A stretch of DNA of 64,000 bases. It comes from a bacterium (lineage in GTDB: Bacteria > Hinthialibacterota > Hinthialibacteria > Hinthialibacterales > Hinthialibacteraceae). The number at the start of each line of letters is the position of its first letter. The first letter of the stretch is position 1. Positions 1 to 8,877 of the stretch are shown here, piece after piece. Made by a program: the position numbers and the translations under genes. Where the stretch lies: the NCBI GenBank assembly GCA_016125385.1, contig WGLV01000011.1, forward strand, positions 1-64,000, in the 5' to 3' direction. A model generated the notes under the pieces. It ran no database searches. It was not told the origin of the DNA and saw only the letters and a list, made by a program, of their open reading frames with translations.

Positions 1-71
1 TGGACGACTTCTCGCTGCGCGTGGTCTCCGACAAGGAAGGCTTCTTCGACTCACGTCTGGCGGGTCTGTAA
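1..71 (+). CDS. 3' end of a protein-coding gene, truncated by the window edge
   Basis: An open frame enters from the left edge (codons starting at base 3) and stops with TAA at 69-71. It encodes 22 residues ending GFFDSRLAGL. A strong terminator follows 33 bases later, which supports this being a genuine gene end on the plus strand. The visible piece is too short to assign a family. Confidence 0.6.
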   Translation, partial: DDFSLRVVSDKEGFFDSRLAGL

Positions 72-104
72 TCGCCCAAGCCTGACCGGATGATCGGCAA
101 TACC

Positions 105-136
105 GGGGTGCAAGACTCACGTCTTGCACCCCTTTT
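105..136 (+). terminator. Rho-independent terminator
   Basis: A perfect 12-bp inverted repeat (GGGGTGCAAGAC at 105-116, GTCTTGCACCCC at 121-132) with a four-base TCAC loop is followed by TTTT. It closes the partial gene ending at 71. Confidence 0.9.
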
Positions 137-209
137 GCTTTGAGGCGATTTGTGTTTTGAAATAGCGTATTCGTTCAGACGGCGGGGGACGAAGATAGAT
201 TGGCGGCGA

Positions 210-1073
210 TCAGTATAAAACCAGTTCCAGCTGGTCGCGGTAATTATCCGCCAGCGTGCTGCGCTGGCCGATAATCGAAAATACTTTAACCATAGCGGTC
301 TTGGCTTTACCTTCGCCGTATTGCTTGTTCCGTTTGACGATCGACAAAAATTCCTCAAGCGCTTCCTGATACCGCTCTTCCGCCGCAAAACAGCACCCCA
401 GTGCATACCGCGCGTCGAGGTCGCCCGGATCGGCTTCGAGCGCTTCGCGCGCTGAAATTTCTCCTCCGTATTCCTGGCTGGTTTGCTTGAATTCCAATCG
501 ATTCAAAATCGCTTGTGCGTTGTCGTAGTTCGAATCGCCGAGCTCGACCGCCTTGGCGTGCAGGGCGGCGTTTTCATCGTCTCCTTGTTTCAGGGCGACT
601 TTCGCCAGACCCAGCCTCGCCGTGGAATTGTTCGGGTCCGCGTCAACCGCCTCTTGAAAACAAGCGGCGGCTTCATCCAATTTGCCCTCTTCCAGCAACT
701 GTTCTCCGTCTTTGGCGGCGTCGTCGGCTTCCGTGCTGACGAATCGCTCGATAATTCGCCGAATCTCAAACTCGGGTAATGCGCCGGTGAATTCACTGAC
801 GATCTTCCCTCCGCGTATGATCTTCACGGCGGGAATCCCTTGAATCTGAAACTGCGCGGCGAGCTGCTGGTTCTGATCGACGTTCACTTTCGCCAGTAAC
901 ACGCGCCCGTCGTATGATTCGGCGATGGACTCAAGCACGGGCGTCAGCGCGCGGCATGGCGCGCACCACGGAGCCCAGAAGTCAACGACGACGGTGACCT
1001 CCTCGGGCGCCAGCATGACGACCGATTCAAATACCGCTTCGTTTACTTCCATGATGTACGGCCCTTCAGACAT
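210..1073 (-). CDS. Thioredoxin-domain protein with C-terminal TPR repeats (CnoX/YbbN-like)
   Basis: A 287-residue protein. The N-terminal ~110 residues form a thioredoxin fold with an intact WCAPC active site (Cys37, Cys40) and a GIPAV cis-proline loop. The rest is helical TPR-like sequence, for example LDEAAACFQEAVDADPNN. This architecture matches CnoX/YbbN, a thioredoxin-like holdase that protects substrates from over-oxidation and hands them to chaperones. E. coli CnoX lacks a full CxxC, whereas this copy keeps it, so it may also be redox-active. The chosen start at 1073 has GGGAGGGAAGG just upstream. An in-frame ATG at 1112, which also has a GGAGG upstream, would add 13 residues. No signal peptide is visible, so it is probably cytoplasmic. 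Confidence 0.9.
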   Translation of the reverse strand: MSEGPYIMEVNEAVFESVVMLAPEEVTVVVDFWAPWCAPCRALTPVLESIAESYDGRVLLAKVNVDQNQQLAAQFQIQGIPAVKIIRGGKIVSEFTGALPEFEIRRIIERFVSTEADDAAKDGEQLLEEGKLDEAAACFQEAVDADPNNSTARLGLAKVALKQGDDENAALHAKAVELGDSNYDNAQAILNRLEFKQTSQEYGGEISAREALEADPGDLDARYALGCCFAAEERYQEALEEFLSIVKRNKQYGEGKAKTAMVKVFSIIGQRSTLADNYRDQLELVLY

Positions 1074-1320
1074 GCCTTCCCTCCCGGAGTGGTTTATTGT
1101 TATTTCTTTCATTATAAACGGTCCTCCGCCTGATCCGGACGGTTACGAATCGCTCATGTTTGCCGCTCATCAATTTTGAATTGCTTTGATATAATATGGC
1201 TGACTTAATTAGATGATCAAACCGGCGTTCGTCATGAAAAAGCATGACTTCGCCTCATTTGATTCCAGCGCTCTTTTGGCGGCGAATAGATAACGATTTT
1301 GCGACGGGTGAATTCATACC

Positions 1321-1536
1321 ATGATGGATGAGCGAAAAGAATGGATTCGATGTTCCGCTGTCTCTATTTCATTTTATCTGATCGTCTATATTCTGTTGGG
1401 TTCAACCGTGCTTGAATTCACCAACCCGTGGCTGATTGGAACCGTTCTCGTTCTCGCCGCGGGCGACGTGATCGCGTTGCCTTGGCTCATACGCCATTAC
1501 AGCGCTGAAGACGATAACGACGACGATTATTTCTGA
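1321..1536 (+). CDS. Small two-helix membrane protein, unknown function
   Basis: A 71-residue protein with two hydrophobic segments (about residues 12-32 and 37-55) and a strongly acidic tail, AEDDNDDDYF. This layout is common for small inner-membrane proteins, and I recognise no family. The ribosome-binding site is weak (GGGTG about 9 bases upstream). It lies alone between the divergently oriented thioredoxin gene and the MetE-like gene in the same direction. Support is the hydrophobic pattern and composition only. Confidence 0.5.
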   Translation: MMDERKEWIRCSAVSISFYLIVYILLGSTVLEFTNPWLIGTVLVLAAGDVIALPWLIRHYSAEDDNDDDYF

Positions 1537-1609
1537 ACGCCGTGATGACGAATTTACTTTCTTGATTCACGGTTGGATGAACGCCGACTGATCCCAGGGG
1601 GGAGATGGA

Positions 1610-2614
1610 ATGCCGCACGCGATTCAAACCACCGTAGTAGGCAGTTATCCCGCGCCGTCGTGGCTGCTTGGTCAGACGTCTCGTCTGGTTTTGCGTGACG
1701 CGATCATGACCGTAATGAAAACGCAGGAACTCGCCGGTCTCGATCTGATCAGCGATGGCGAGCTCAACCGCTTCGATCCGGGGCATCCTGAAACCAACGG
1801 GATGATCGACTATTTCGTTCGGCCCATGAGTGGAATCAAAACCCGTTTTTCTCTGTCCGATCTTGAACGCTTCAGGCAGGATCACGGCCTTGATTACCGC
1901 ACCGAGCCCGCTGGCGTCGTCATTGAAAAAATTGGAGAAGGTTTTCTCAATCTCCGCTCCGATTATGAATTCATTCGCCCGTTAACCGATTCTCCTATTA
2001 AGTTCACCTGCACCGGCCCCCACATGCTCGCCAAGGTGCTTGTTGACGCTCATTACCGCGACAAGGCGGCGATGGCCTTCGACATCGCCCGGATCCTGCG
2101 CGCCCAGCTTGAGACGATCGGCGCCGAGGTGATTCAGCTGGATGAAGCCAACATTTCCGGACACCCCGAAGACGCCGAATGGGCGGCGGAAGCGCTCAAC
2201 ATCGTATTCGATGGCATCAAAACAACCCGCGCGCTGCACATCTGCTTTGGAAACTACGGCGGCCAGAGCGTTCAACGCGGTCAATGGAAGAATCTCGTAG
2301 CGTTTATCAACCGGCTTGATGTCGATTTTCTTGTCTTGGAATTCGCCCGCCGTGGTTATGACGAACTCGCCGACCTGAATGATATCAAGCCCGAAGTCGG
2401 CCTCGGCATCGGCGTGGTCGACATCAAGGATAACGAAGTCGAATCGCCCGACCTGATCGCCAAGCGTATTGAAATCATCGTCGACGCTTGCGGCGAAGGC
2501 CGCCTGAAATACATCCATCCCGATTGTGGATTCTGGATGCTTCAGCGCAACGTCGCCGATCGCAAGATGAAGGCGCTGGTTCAGGGACGAAACCTCTACG
2601 AAGGCCGCCATTGA
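1610..2614 (+). CDS. Stand-alone core methionine synthase (MetE C-terminal-like) family protein
   Basis: A 334-residue protein that corresponds to the catalytic half of cobalamin-independent methionine synthase and lacks the N-terminal MetE domain. The zinc ligands are recognisable: His210 and Cys212 in ALHICFGNYG, Glu244 in LVLEFARRG and Cys306 in HPDCGFW. A QLDEAN motif at 177-182 matches the substrate-binding QIDEP region. Full MetE uses methyl-tetrahydrofolate polyglutamate. Short core-MetE proteins (archaeal MesA type and relatives) use other methyl donors or act on other thiols, so the substrate is open. GGGGGAGATGG precedes the ATG. It converges with the SIS gene, with only 20 bases between stops. 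Confidence 0.85.
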   Translation: MPHAIQTTVVGSYPAPSWLLGQTSRLVLRDAIMTVMKTQELAGLDLISDGELNRFDPGHPETNGMIDYFVRPMSGIKTRFSLSDLERFRQDHGLDYRTEPAGVVIEKIGEGFLNLRSDYEFIRPLTDSPIKFTCTGPHMLAKVLVDAHYRDKAAMAFDIARILRAQLETIGAEVIQLDEANISGHPEDAEWAAEALNIVFDGIKTTRALHICFGNYGGQSVQRGQWKNLVAFINRLDVDFLVLEFARRGYDELADLNDIKPEVGLGIGVVDIKDNEVESPDLIAKRIEIIVDACGEGRLKYIHPDCGFWMLQRNVADRKMKALVQGRNLYEGRH

Positions 2615-2634
2615 TGCCAATGGGTTGAATGCTT

Positions 2635-3699
2635 TCAGGCTTGGTTTTTCATAAATCCGGTCTCTGATGTGGTGACCTGCGGAGCGAAATGAAATACGCC
2701 GGGCTCGATCCCGCGCCATTCCGCGGTATGAATCGCCGCGGATTGCAGGTAAACCAGCTCACGGAACGCGATTTCAAATGGATGACTGCCTTGCGCCGGC
2801 CAGTGAATGACTTGATCGGCGTATTGTGATAATGGCCCGATTGCAAAGACCCGCCCGCCGATCTGGACCAGGTCGTTGGCCAGACTCTGATTCAGTTTCT
2901 GGGTTGAGTCGCCGGGCGCGAAAACAACCGCGAGAGTTTTCCGGTTGACCGCTTCCACCGGTCCATGTCTGAACTGACCGGCTTCCATGCTGACGGCGGA
3001 TAATTTCGCCGTTTCATGAAACAACAGCGCTCCTTCTTCCGCCGATCCGATCGAAGCGCCCCGCGCGAGAAGATAGAGCGAGTGAATGCCTTCAAAAGCG
3101 GCCTTTGAGTTTTGAACCCGCCTGTCGCAATCCAATAGCCATGCGGCCCAATCGGATGAGAGTATGGCGTCCAGCTCATCCGCCGCCGCGTCGAATTCCC
3201 GCCCCGTGCATAACGATTCCAATAGTGACAGGATCAGCATCGTCGTTGAATAGGTCTGGATGGCGACGTATTGATCGGTGGGGCAGTGCGTCAGCAGCGT
3301 AACGTCCGCTGACCGGCCGAGAGTGCTGTTCGGTTCATTCGTGACGGCGATGATGGATGTGGCTTTTCCATTGATCGCCTCCAGTAGTTTGACGACTTCC
3401 ACGCTCTCGCCTGACCGTGAAATCAACACCACCACGGCGTCATCGCAAAGCGGTGTGAGATAATGGATCAGTTCGGCGCTGCTGATGAGATGGGCGCCGA
3501 GACCGCGTTGACAGAGCCCATGCCGCAGAGCTTCGGCTACGTGACATGAACCGCCCATCCCGCTGATGACGATGCGTTTCGCCTTGTTGATTAGACGAGC
3601 CGCGTTACGAAAAAGGCGAATCCCCGAGCGGCGGCTGGCGGCGAGCGTTGTGCGCAGGCTTTGGGGTTGCGCGAAAAAATCTCCTTGAATGGGCGTCAT
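2635..3699 (-). CDS. SIS-domain sugar-phosphate isomerase/deaminase-like protein (GlmS C-terminal type)
   Basis: A 354-residue protein with two tandem SIS domains and no glutaminase domain. Diagnostic stretches are the phosphate-binding LISRSGESVEV, TNEPNSTLGRSAD and the GlmS-like METGQ/AGQFRHGP region (here SMEAGQFRHGPVE). This group includes AgaS, FrlB and related ketose/aldose isomerases or deglycases acting on amino-sugar or fructoselysine phosphates. The exact substrate is not decidable from sequence. The ATG at 3699 lies two bases after the stop of the upstream Gfo/Idh/MocA gene (TGAGCATG), which argues for translational coupling and a joint role in sugar or amino-sugar use. An upstream in-frame ATG at 3723 is possible but overlaps the neighbour. 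Confidence 0.85.
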   Translation of the reverse strand: MTPIQGDFFAQPQSLRTTLAASRRSGIRLFRNAARLINKAKRIVISGMGGSCHVAEALRHGLCQRGLGAHLISSAELIHYLTPLCDDAVVVLISRSGESVEVVKLLEAINGKATSIIAVTNEPNSTLGRSADVTLLTHCPTDQYVAIQTYSTTMLILSLLESLCTGREFDAAADELDAILSSDWAAWLLDCDRRVQNSKAAFEGIHSLYLLARGASIGSAEEGALLFHETAKLSAVSMEAGQFRHGPVEAVNRKTLAVVFAPGDSTQKLNQSLANDLVQIGGRVFAIGPLSQYADQVIHWPAQGSHPFEIAFRELVYLQSAAIHTAEWRGIEPGVFHFAPQVTTSETGFMKNQA

Positions 3700-3701
3700 G
3701 C

Positions 3702-4802
3702 TCAATCCAGCGGGCCTTTCCATAACTCGATTGGGCGCTTGGCCGCGCCGGGGTGGAACGGGATATCGACTTTGGCGCCTCGACGCGCTGACTCATACCC
3801 TGCGTATAACAGCTCCATCACCAGCCGGCCGTCTTCACCTGTGGCGGCTGGTTCTTCCTTCCCTCGAACGCATCGCGCGAAATGGCGCATCTCATGCGGA
3901 AACCCATAGTTCCATAACTCTTCATAGACCGGAAAACTCCATCCCGTCGTCGTGGGCGCTTTTTCGACGGCGTAGTCGTAACCGGTTTCGCTGTAGGTAG
4001 GCGAGGCGATGCCGATGTGAAGCGTACCGTAGGTTAAACCGCCCGATCCATACACCTCGATCCGATCGTCCATGCCGCCGCGCCGCGCCCAGCTGTTTTC
4101 AATCAATCCTCGTGCGCCGTTTTCAAATTCAACGATGCAGATGCAGTCGTCTTCACCGATGGTTTTGCCATGATGAACGTAAGTGCCCATCTGACAGAAA
4201 ATCGATTTCACTTTCGGACGGTTTAAAAACCATGAACAAAAAGCAAGACCGTGACACCCCATGTCCATAAATACGCCGCCGCCCGAACGTTTTACGTCCC
4301 AGAACCAGTCTGAATGCGGTCCGAAGTGTTTTTCACATTGCTTGACCAGATAAATTTCGCCAAAGGCTCCCAGGTCGGCCATCTCTTTGGCGCGGACGTA
4401 TTTCGGCGTGAAAAACAGTTCTTCCGCGTACATCAGCAACACGCCTCGCTCCCGGCAGACCGCGATCATCTCGTCCGCTTCGTCGAGCGTCATGCACAGC
4501 GGTTTTTCACACACCACGTGTTTGCCCGCCCGAGCGCAGTCGATCGTCATCTGTGCGTGCAATAAATTCGGCGCCGCGATGGTGATCATTTCAATGTCCC
4601 GCTCTTTGATCATCTCGCGGTAATCGAGAAAGACGCGCGGAATGTTGTATTTTTTCGCGAATGCTTCCACGTGGGCGGGCGTTGGCGAGGCCGCCGCTAC
4701 GACTTCCGCTTCTTCCGGCATCAGTTGAAATGAGGCGGCGTGAATGTCCGCTTCAAATTGCGACCCGATGATCCCCACTTTTACTTTTCCATGAGACGCC
4801 AT
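3702..4802 (-). CDS. Cytoplasmic Gfo/Idh/MocA family oxidoreductase
   Basis: A 366-residue NAD(P)-dependent sugar/cyclitol dehydrogenase-like protein. The N-terminal Rossmann fold begins KVKVGIIGSQFEADIHAASF, the EKP motif is CEKPLC, and the C-terminal alpha/beta domain includes GGGVFMDMGCH. The start at 4802 is chosen because GGGAGGG lies directly upstream and because it gives the normal family length. The frame stays open for another 122 codons, but those would run into the divergent gene. It has no Tat leader, unlike the other four paralogues in this window, so it should act in the cytosol. It is the first gene of a two-gene operon with the SIS protein. Confidence 0.9.
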   Translation of the reverse strand: MASHGKVKVGIIGSQFEADIHAASFQLMPEEAEVVAAASPTPAHVEAFAKKYNIPRVFLDYREMIKERDIEMITIAAPNLLHAQMTIDCARAGKHVVCEKPLCMTLDEADEMIAVCRERGVLLMYAEELFFTPKYVRAKEMADLGAFGEIYLVKQCEKHFGPHSDWFWDVKRSGGGVFMDMGCHGLAFCSWFLNRPKVKSIFCQMGTYVHHGKTIGEDDCICIVEFENGARGLIENSWARRGGMDDRIEVYGSGGLTYGTLHIGIASPTYSETGYDYAVEKAPTTTGWSFPVYEELWNYGFPHEMRHFARCVRGKEEPAATGEDGRLVMELLYAGYESARRGAKVDIPFHPGAAKRPIELWKGPLD

Positions 4803-5022
4803 CTCGATACCCTCCCGGAGACGTGGATTGATCTTCATCTTGAAATGCTCGAACAGGAGAACCCGTGTTTTTGCTGGATTCCGATTGCGGCGAACGGGTC
4901 TGATAATATACAATGCCTTTCGTTGATTTGGTATCAAAATCATTATCCGGCTCGTCTGCCGAATGGACTGTTCGCCGGATGATTTCATCAACAATCCCTG
5001 ATTCATCAGCCGAGGTTCAATC
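4803..5022. promoter_or_regulatory. Divergent intergenic control region between two Gfo/Idh/MocA genes
   Basis: This 220-base gap separates the minus-strand operon (start 4802) from the plus-strand gene at 5023. It is AT-richer than its neighbours around 4905-4960 and contains TATATT-like hexamers on the minus strand (ATAATATACAA on the plus). I could not assign a confident -35/-10 pair on either strand. Confidence 0.4.
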
Positions 5023-6306
5023 ATGTCCTTGACCGCTCGCCGTGCGTTTTTGCAATCAGCCGCCGTTTCTATCGCCGCCGTGTCGGCGGATCGTGTACTG
5101 GGCGCCAACGACCGCCTCCAGGCCGGATTCATCGGCTTGGGTGGCCGTGGGAGCTGGCTCCATCGCATGGTGATGCGCCGGGCTGAAGAGCATAACGACG
5201 TAGCGATCGTCGCGCTCTGTGACGTATACGCCCGCCGTCTCGCTCAGGCGAAAGAACGTACTCCCGAGGCGCAAACCTATGTCCATCATCCGGAACTGTT
5301 GCGGCGCGAAGGTCTCGACGTGGTCTTCATCGCCACGCCCGATCACTGGCACGCTCCCATCACGTTGGCGGCGATGCAACAGGGCCTCGACGTCTATTGT
5401 GAAAAGCCGATGACGCATACCTGGGAAGAAGCCCGGCAGGTGGTTCACGCCGCCCAAAAACAGAAACGCATTCTGCAGATCGGCGTCCAGGCTCTATCGT
5501 GGACCAAGTGGCATAAGGCGAAAGAACTCGTCGATCAGGGGATGGTGGGCAAGGTCGTATGCTGCCAGGGTACTTACAGCCGCAATGCGCCCGGCGGCGA
5601 CTGGAATTGGCCCATCGACCCCGCCGCCGGCCCGGACGGCAAGGGAGATGATTACATCGATTGGAAACATTGGCTGGGTTCAGCCCCGGCGCACAAATTC
5701 GATCCGGATCGCTTTTTCCGGTTCCGCAAATATTGGGATTACTCCGGTGGAATCGCTACGGATCTTCATTACCACACCGTCGCCCCATTTCACCTCGCCG
5801 TAAAAAACGAACACCCCTCACGCGTCGCGGGAATGGGCGGAATCTGGATTCATAACGATGGCCGCGAGACGCCCGACACCTTCCTCACCGCCGCCGATTA
5901 CCCCACAAAATGGTCGTTGACGGTGCAGTCGTCTCAAGCCAACGCGGTGGGCCCTCGTACGCTGATCCGGGGCGAGAAGGCGACGCTGTATTGCGGCGCC
6001 GACTGGGAAGGGGAATCGTATGGACTGCTGCGCGTCGTCGCGGAAGAACCGTTTAAAGACGAATTCAAGCAGAAATGGGGCAAAGAAGAGATCGTTGTTC
6101 CGGATATTCAGGATGAAGGCGATGAAAAACACGTTGCGAATTTCATTGAGTGCGTTCGTTCGCGCCGCCAGACGAACTGCAATCCAGACATCGCTTTTAC
6201 CACGATGACCGCCATCGCGCTGTCGGTGCGCGGTTGCCGTGAAGGGAAGGTTTTTTATTGCGACGGCGAAAAAGAGGCGATCTTTAGTCACCCCATCAAA
6301 ATGTAA
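5023..6306 (+). CDS. Tat-exported Gfo/Idh/MocA family oxidoreductase
   Basis: A 427-residue protein. The N-terminus MSLTARRAFLQSAAVSIAAV is a Tat-type leader (ARRAFLQ). A Rossmann fold follows (AGFIGLGGRGSW), with ATPDHWHAP and CEKPMTH motifs near residues 105-130 and a C-terminal domain containing DYSGGIATDLHYH. Exported members of this superfamily are abundant in PVC-type bacteria. They are thought to fold with a tightly bound nucleotide before Tat export and to act on extracellular sugars, as in the GH109-like group. The actual reaction here is unknown. It is a single gene, divergent from the SIS/Gfo operon and convergent with the DUF4185-like gene at 7488-6337. Confidence 0.9.
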   Translation: MSLTARRAFLQSAAVSIAAVSADRVLGANDRLQAGFIGLGGRGSWLHRMVMRRAEEHNDVAIVALCDVYARRLAQAKERTPEAQTYVHHPELLRREGLDVVFIATPDHWHAPITLAAMQQGLDVYCEKPMTHTWEEARQVVHAAQKQKRILQIGVQALSWTKWHKAKELVDQGMVGKVVCCQGTYSRNAPGGDWNWPIDPAAGPDGKGDDYIDWKHWLGSAPAHKFDPDRFFRFRKYWDYSGGIATDLHYHTVAPFHLAVKNEHPSRVAGMGGIWIHNDGRETPDTFLTAADYPTKWSLTVQSSQANAVGPRTLIRGEKATLYCGADWEGESYGLLRVVAEEPFKDEFKQKWGKEEIVVPDIQDEGDEKHVANFIECVRSRRQTNCNPDIAFTTMTAIALSVRGCREGKVFYCDGEKEAIFSHPIKM

Positions 6307-6336
6307 ATTAAGAGTTTGTTATTCTGACAATTCGCT

Positions 6337-7488
6337 CTATTCGCCCAGCCTCAGCCTGACGAAACGGGGATGATAAATCGAGGCGTCGCGCGCCATCTCA
6401 AAAAAGTCGGATGAATTGCAGACGTAACTGAACACCAGTTCGCCGGGCCTGGAGAGCGCGGGATGTCCTTTCCCCGCGTATGTGAAATAATTTTTGTTCT
6501 GCTTCGCGTCAGGACAGTGAAAGACCGTCCGCCCTTCGCTCCACGGTCCCCACGGATGAGGCGCTGTGTGAATCTGAATCTCGTCTGACAGCCCGTTGCG
6601 TGTGGTAAGCAGAACGTACTGGCTGGTCGCCTTATCGTAGGAGACTGAAAACTCGGCGCCCACCTCGCCGCACAGGCGCTCCGACTGTTGATAATCTCCG
6701 CTCCAACCGCCGTCGTGATAAAAACGCCATTGATCGAAATCCAGAATCGAATCTTTCATCACCCGGGCGACAACGAGATATCGTTTCAACCAGCCATCCG
6801 TCCTCTCTTCGTCAACGCCATAAATATAAAAATATCCTTCCTCTTCCATCACGTAAGACCCGAACTCGAAGTTGCCGTTGTCGCTTGAACGGTCCCACGG
6901 AACGCGCACCTGTGTGATCGACCAGTCTTCCGGTTCTTCTTCTGGGTTCTCAATGTAACCGATCCATGTCGCCGCGTGTTGAAATCCCCACGCGCCATCC
7001 CCGGTCTTCACCATCTGTTTCAAAAACAGGTAGAGGCCCGAAGGCGCCAGACCGCCATGAAAAATCCAGTACCAGCCAAGACCGTCCGCCGGGTTGATAA
7101 AGGCGTCCGGTTTGCCGTCAAGGGTTCGTCCGTAATAAAACTCCACGTTTTCCGGCGCGGGCGTTTTGCCGTTCTGAATCGCGATGGAGTTGTGAATCAT
7201 GATTGAGTTGACATGCACGTTGTCCCTGACTTTGCCCACCCATCCGTCGCTGAACAGCCACAGTACTTTGTTGTTGCCCAGTTCCACGGTGTAGTCGCCG
7301 TCCGCGCCGGTCCAGCCGTCGCTACGCTGAAAAACCGCGTCGAATTCGGGCAGTAAAGTGGTTTCCCGCGTCGTTTCGCGGCTGGTGGGAAGCGCGGGTT
7401 CAGATTTCGCCACATCGGTCTGAACGCATCCGGCGCTGATGCTGATTACGAACAGGCATGTGATGAACAACGAATGGTGATGTCTCAT
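6337..7488 (-). CDS. Lipoprotein with DUF4185/DUF5005-like beta-propeller
   Basis: A 383-residue protein. The leader MRHHHSLFITCLFVISISAGC ends in a lipobox with Cys21, so it is probably anchored in the outer membrane or periplasm. The body shows repeated blade-like segments: GDYTVELGNNKVLWLFSDGW, DGLGWYWIFHGG, EGYFYIYGVDEE, SQYVLLTTRNG and a PWGPWSEG motif. These resemble the five-bladed folds of DUF4185/DUF5005 and GH43/GH117-like proteins. I therefore infer a carbohydrate-binding or hydrolysing role without a defined substrate. Its ATG overlaps the TGA of the upstream pirin gene by four bases (ATGA), so the two are translationally coupled. Confidence 0.7.
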   Translation of the reverse strand: MRHHHSLFITCLFVISISAGCVQTDVAKSEPALPTSRETTRETTLLPEFDAVFQRSDGWTGADGDYTVELGNNKVLWLFSDGWVGKVRDNVHVNSIMIHNSIAIQNGKTPAPENVEFYYGRTLDGKPDAFINPADGLGWYWIFHGGLAPSGLYLFLKQMVKTGDGAWGFQHAATWIGYIENPEEEPEDWSITQVRVPWDRSSDNGNFEFGSYVMEEEGYFYIYGVDEERTDGWLKRYLVVARVMKDSILDFDQWRFYHDGGWSGDYQQSERLCGEVGAEFSVSYDKATSQYVLLTTRNGLSDEIQIHTAPHPWGPWSEGRTVFHCPDAKQNKNYFTYAGKGHPALSRPGELVFSYVCNSSDFFEMARDASIYHPRFVRLRLGE

Positions 7489-8183
7489 GCGAGATCGAAA
7501 AATAAAAATTTGGTGGTCTGAACGGCGTCGAGCGCGAGGCCGTGTTCGTTTTCAATCGCCAGCCCGTCGCCTGCGGATAATACGATATCACGAATTCGCG
7601 CTTCTCCCGAGATGATTTGCAGCCATCCGCTTCGTTTCGCTTCGAGCGGCGGTTCGATCCGGCGCCCCGCCTCCTGTACGCTGGCGTAAATCACGGCGTC
7701 CTGATGAATCGTTAATGACCCGTCGCGCCCGTCGGGGCTGGCGATGGGGACCAGGTTGTTGCCCAACAGCTCGTCTGAAAACGCGCTCTGCTCATACTCT
7801 GGTTCCAAGCCTCGCCGTTCGGGAAACAGCCAGATTTGCAGAAAATGAGTCGGTTCGCTCGGCGAAGGGTTAAACTCGCTGTGCGTGACGCCCGTTCCCG
7901 CGCTCATGCGTTGCACGTCACCCGCCCTGACGACGGAGCCCGTACCCATGCTGTCTTTGTGTTCGAGCGCGCCCGAGAGCACGTAACTGAGAATCTCCAT
8001 ATCGCGGTGCGGGTGTTCGCCAAATCCTTTCGCGGGGGCGACGCGGTCTTCATTGATGACGCGCAACGCGTGAAACTGATGGTGTTTGGCGTCCATGTAT
8101 TCGCCGAAAGAAAATGTATGCTGGCTTTTCAGCCATCCCCAGTCGGTCAGGCCGCGATCTTCTGATTTACGAACGGTTAACAT
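7485..8183 (-). CDS. Pirin family protein (YhhW/quercetinase-like bicupin)
   Basis: A 232-residue protein matching the length of YhhW. The cupin metal ligands are present: His57 and His59 in GEHPHRDME, and His101 and Glu103 in GTGVTHSEF. Pirins of this type bind Fe or Ni. Some show quercetin 2,3-dioxygenase activity, while others act as redox-responsive regulators. The ATG at 8183 is the first plausible start: the frame is open farther upstream, but that part lacks pirin similarity and invades the gene ending at 8413. It shares an ATGA overlap with the downstream DUF4185-like lipoprotein gene. Confidence 0.92.
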   Translation of the reverse strand: MLTVRKSEDRGLTDWGWLKSQHTFSFGEYMDAKHHQFHALRVINEDRVAPAKGFGEHPHRDMEILSYVLSGALEHKDSMGTGSVVRAGDVQRMSAGTGVTHSEFNPSPSEPTHFLQIWLFPERRGLEPEYEQSAFSDELLGNNLVPIASPDGRDGSLTIHQDAVIYASVQEAGRRIEPPLEAKRSGWLQIISGEARIRDIVLSAGDGLAIENEHGLALDAVQTTKFLFFDLA

Positions 8184-8412
8184 GATGAGGTTTCGCTTTC
8201 CCGCGCCGTAAAAACCTGCCTGCGATTCAAAAATGAGATTCCGAATCGCTCTCGCTCGGCGCGTATTGATAAATAAAAGCGTAAACTCGCCATTGGCGGC
8301 GGGGAGGGAATTTGAGCGCCCGAGCCTGTTCAAAGCGCGGGAACCGGCTTCCCGAATTAGGTGGGTCTCCAACCATTGGGATTCCAGGCGTCCCACAGAA
8401 AATATGAATAAT

Positions 8413-8877
8413 TTACCGCGTGCTGGAGGCTTCCGGTTCGCGCCAGTCGGCGGGGAGCATGCGGTTTTCAAACAGATCAAACCGCCTCTGCCAGCGAATT
8501 TGCTGGTCGGGGTTCAGGACGGCGTTGATATCCTCGAACAGGCCGTCCAACTCGTGTTGAACGTCAGGTTTGACGCGCCGCCGTATCTCATTCAGATTCG
8601 ACAGTCGGTTTTGAAGAATTTCACGAACCCGGTCCGTCTGCGTTGCGTCCAGATCGAGCGTTCTTTCCAAGCGGTGCGATACCCGGCCCACGATGTTTTG
8701 TTGATCCTGCATGGCTTCGGTCCAGCGATTCCAGAGAAAGCGTACGGTCAGCCCGCCGCCCACTACGCATCCACTGAAAAAGATAACCAGCCCACACAAC
8801 CCCAGAATCATTCTGCGTCGTAAGGGGCTGGGCGCCGTGCGGATTCCATCGGGATGAGACGCCGAGGCGTTGTTCAT
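8413..8877 (-). CDS. Membrane-anchored Spy/CnrX-like periplasmic sensor protein
   Basis: A 154-residue protein with one transmembrane segment (about residues 22-45, ILGLCGLVIFFSGCVVGGGL) and a periplasmic helical domain. Its arrangement, LDLDATQTDRVREIL followed by LNPDQQIRWQRRF, mimics the two LTxxQ-like motifs of the Spy/CpxP/ZraP/CnrX superfamily. The ATG at 8877 overlaps the stop of the small anti-sigma-like gene (ATGA), and GGAG lies nine bases upstream. Together with the ECF sigma factor two genes upstream, this recalls CnrYXH, where CnrX senses metal or envelope stress and controls an anti-sigma factor. The inducing signal is unknown. CnrX-type metal ligands are not obvious. Confidence 0.7.
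   Translation of the reverse strand: MNNASASHPDGIRTAPSPLRRRMILGLCGLVIFFSGCVVGGGLTVRFLWNRWTEAMQDQQNIVGRVSHRLERTLDLDATQTDRVREILQNRLSNLNEIRRRVKPDVQHELDGLFEDINAVLNPDQQIRWQRRFDLFENRMLPADWREPEASSTR

Noticed and set aside
1190-1195. TATAAT hexamer as promoter of the small membrane protein gene
   Set aside because: No acceptable -35 element at proper spacing and a distance of 125 bases from the start codon.
4803-5168. 122-codon N-terminal extension of the Gfo/Idh/MocA gene at 3702
   Set aside because: It would overlap the divergent gene at 5023 and the Tat leader there. The start at 4802 has a strong ribosome site and gives normal family length.
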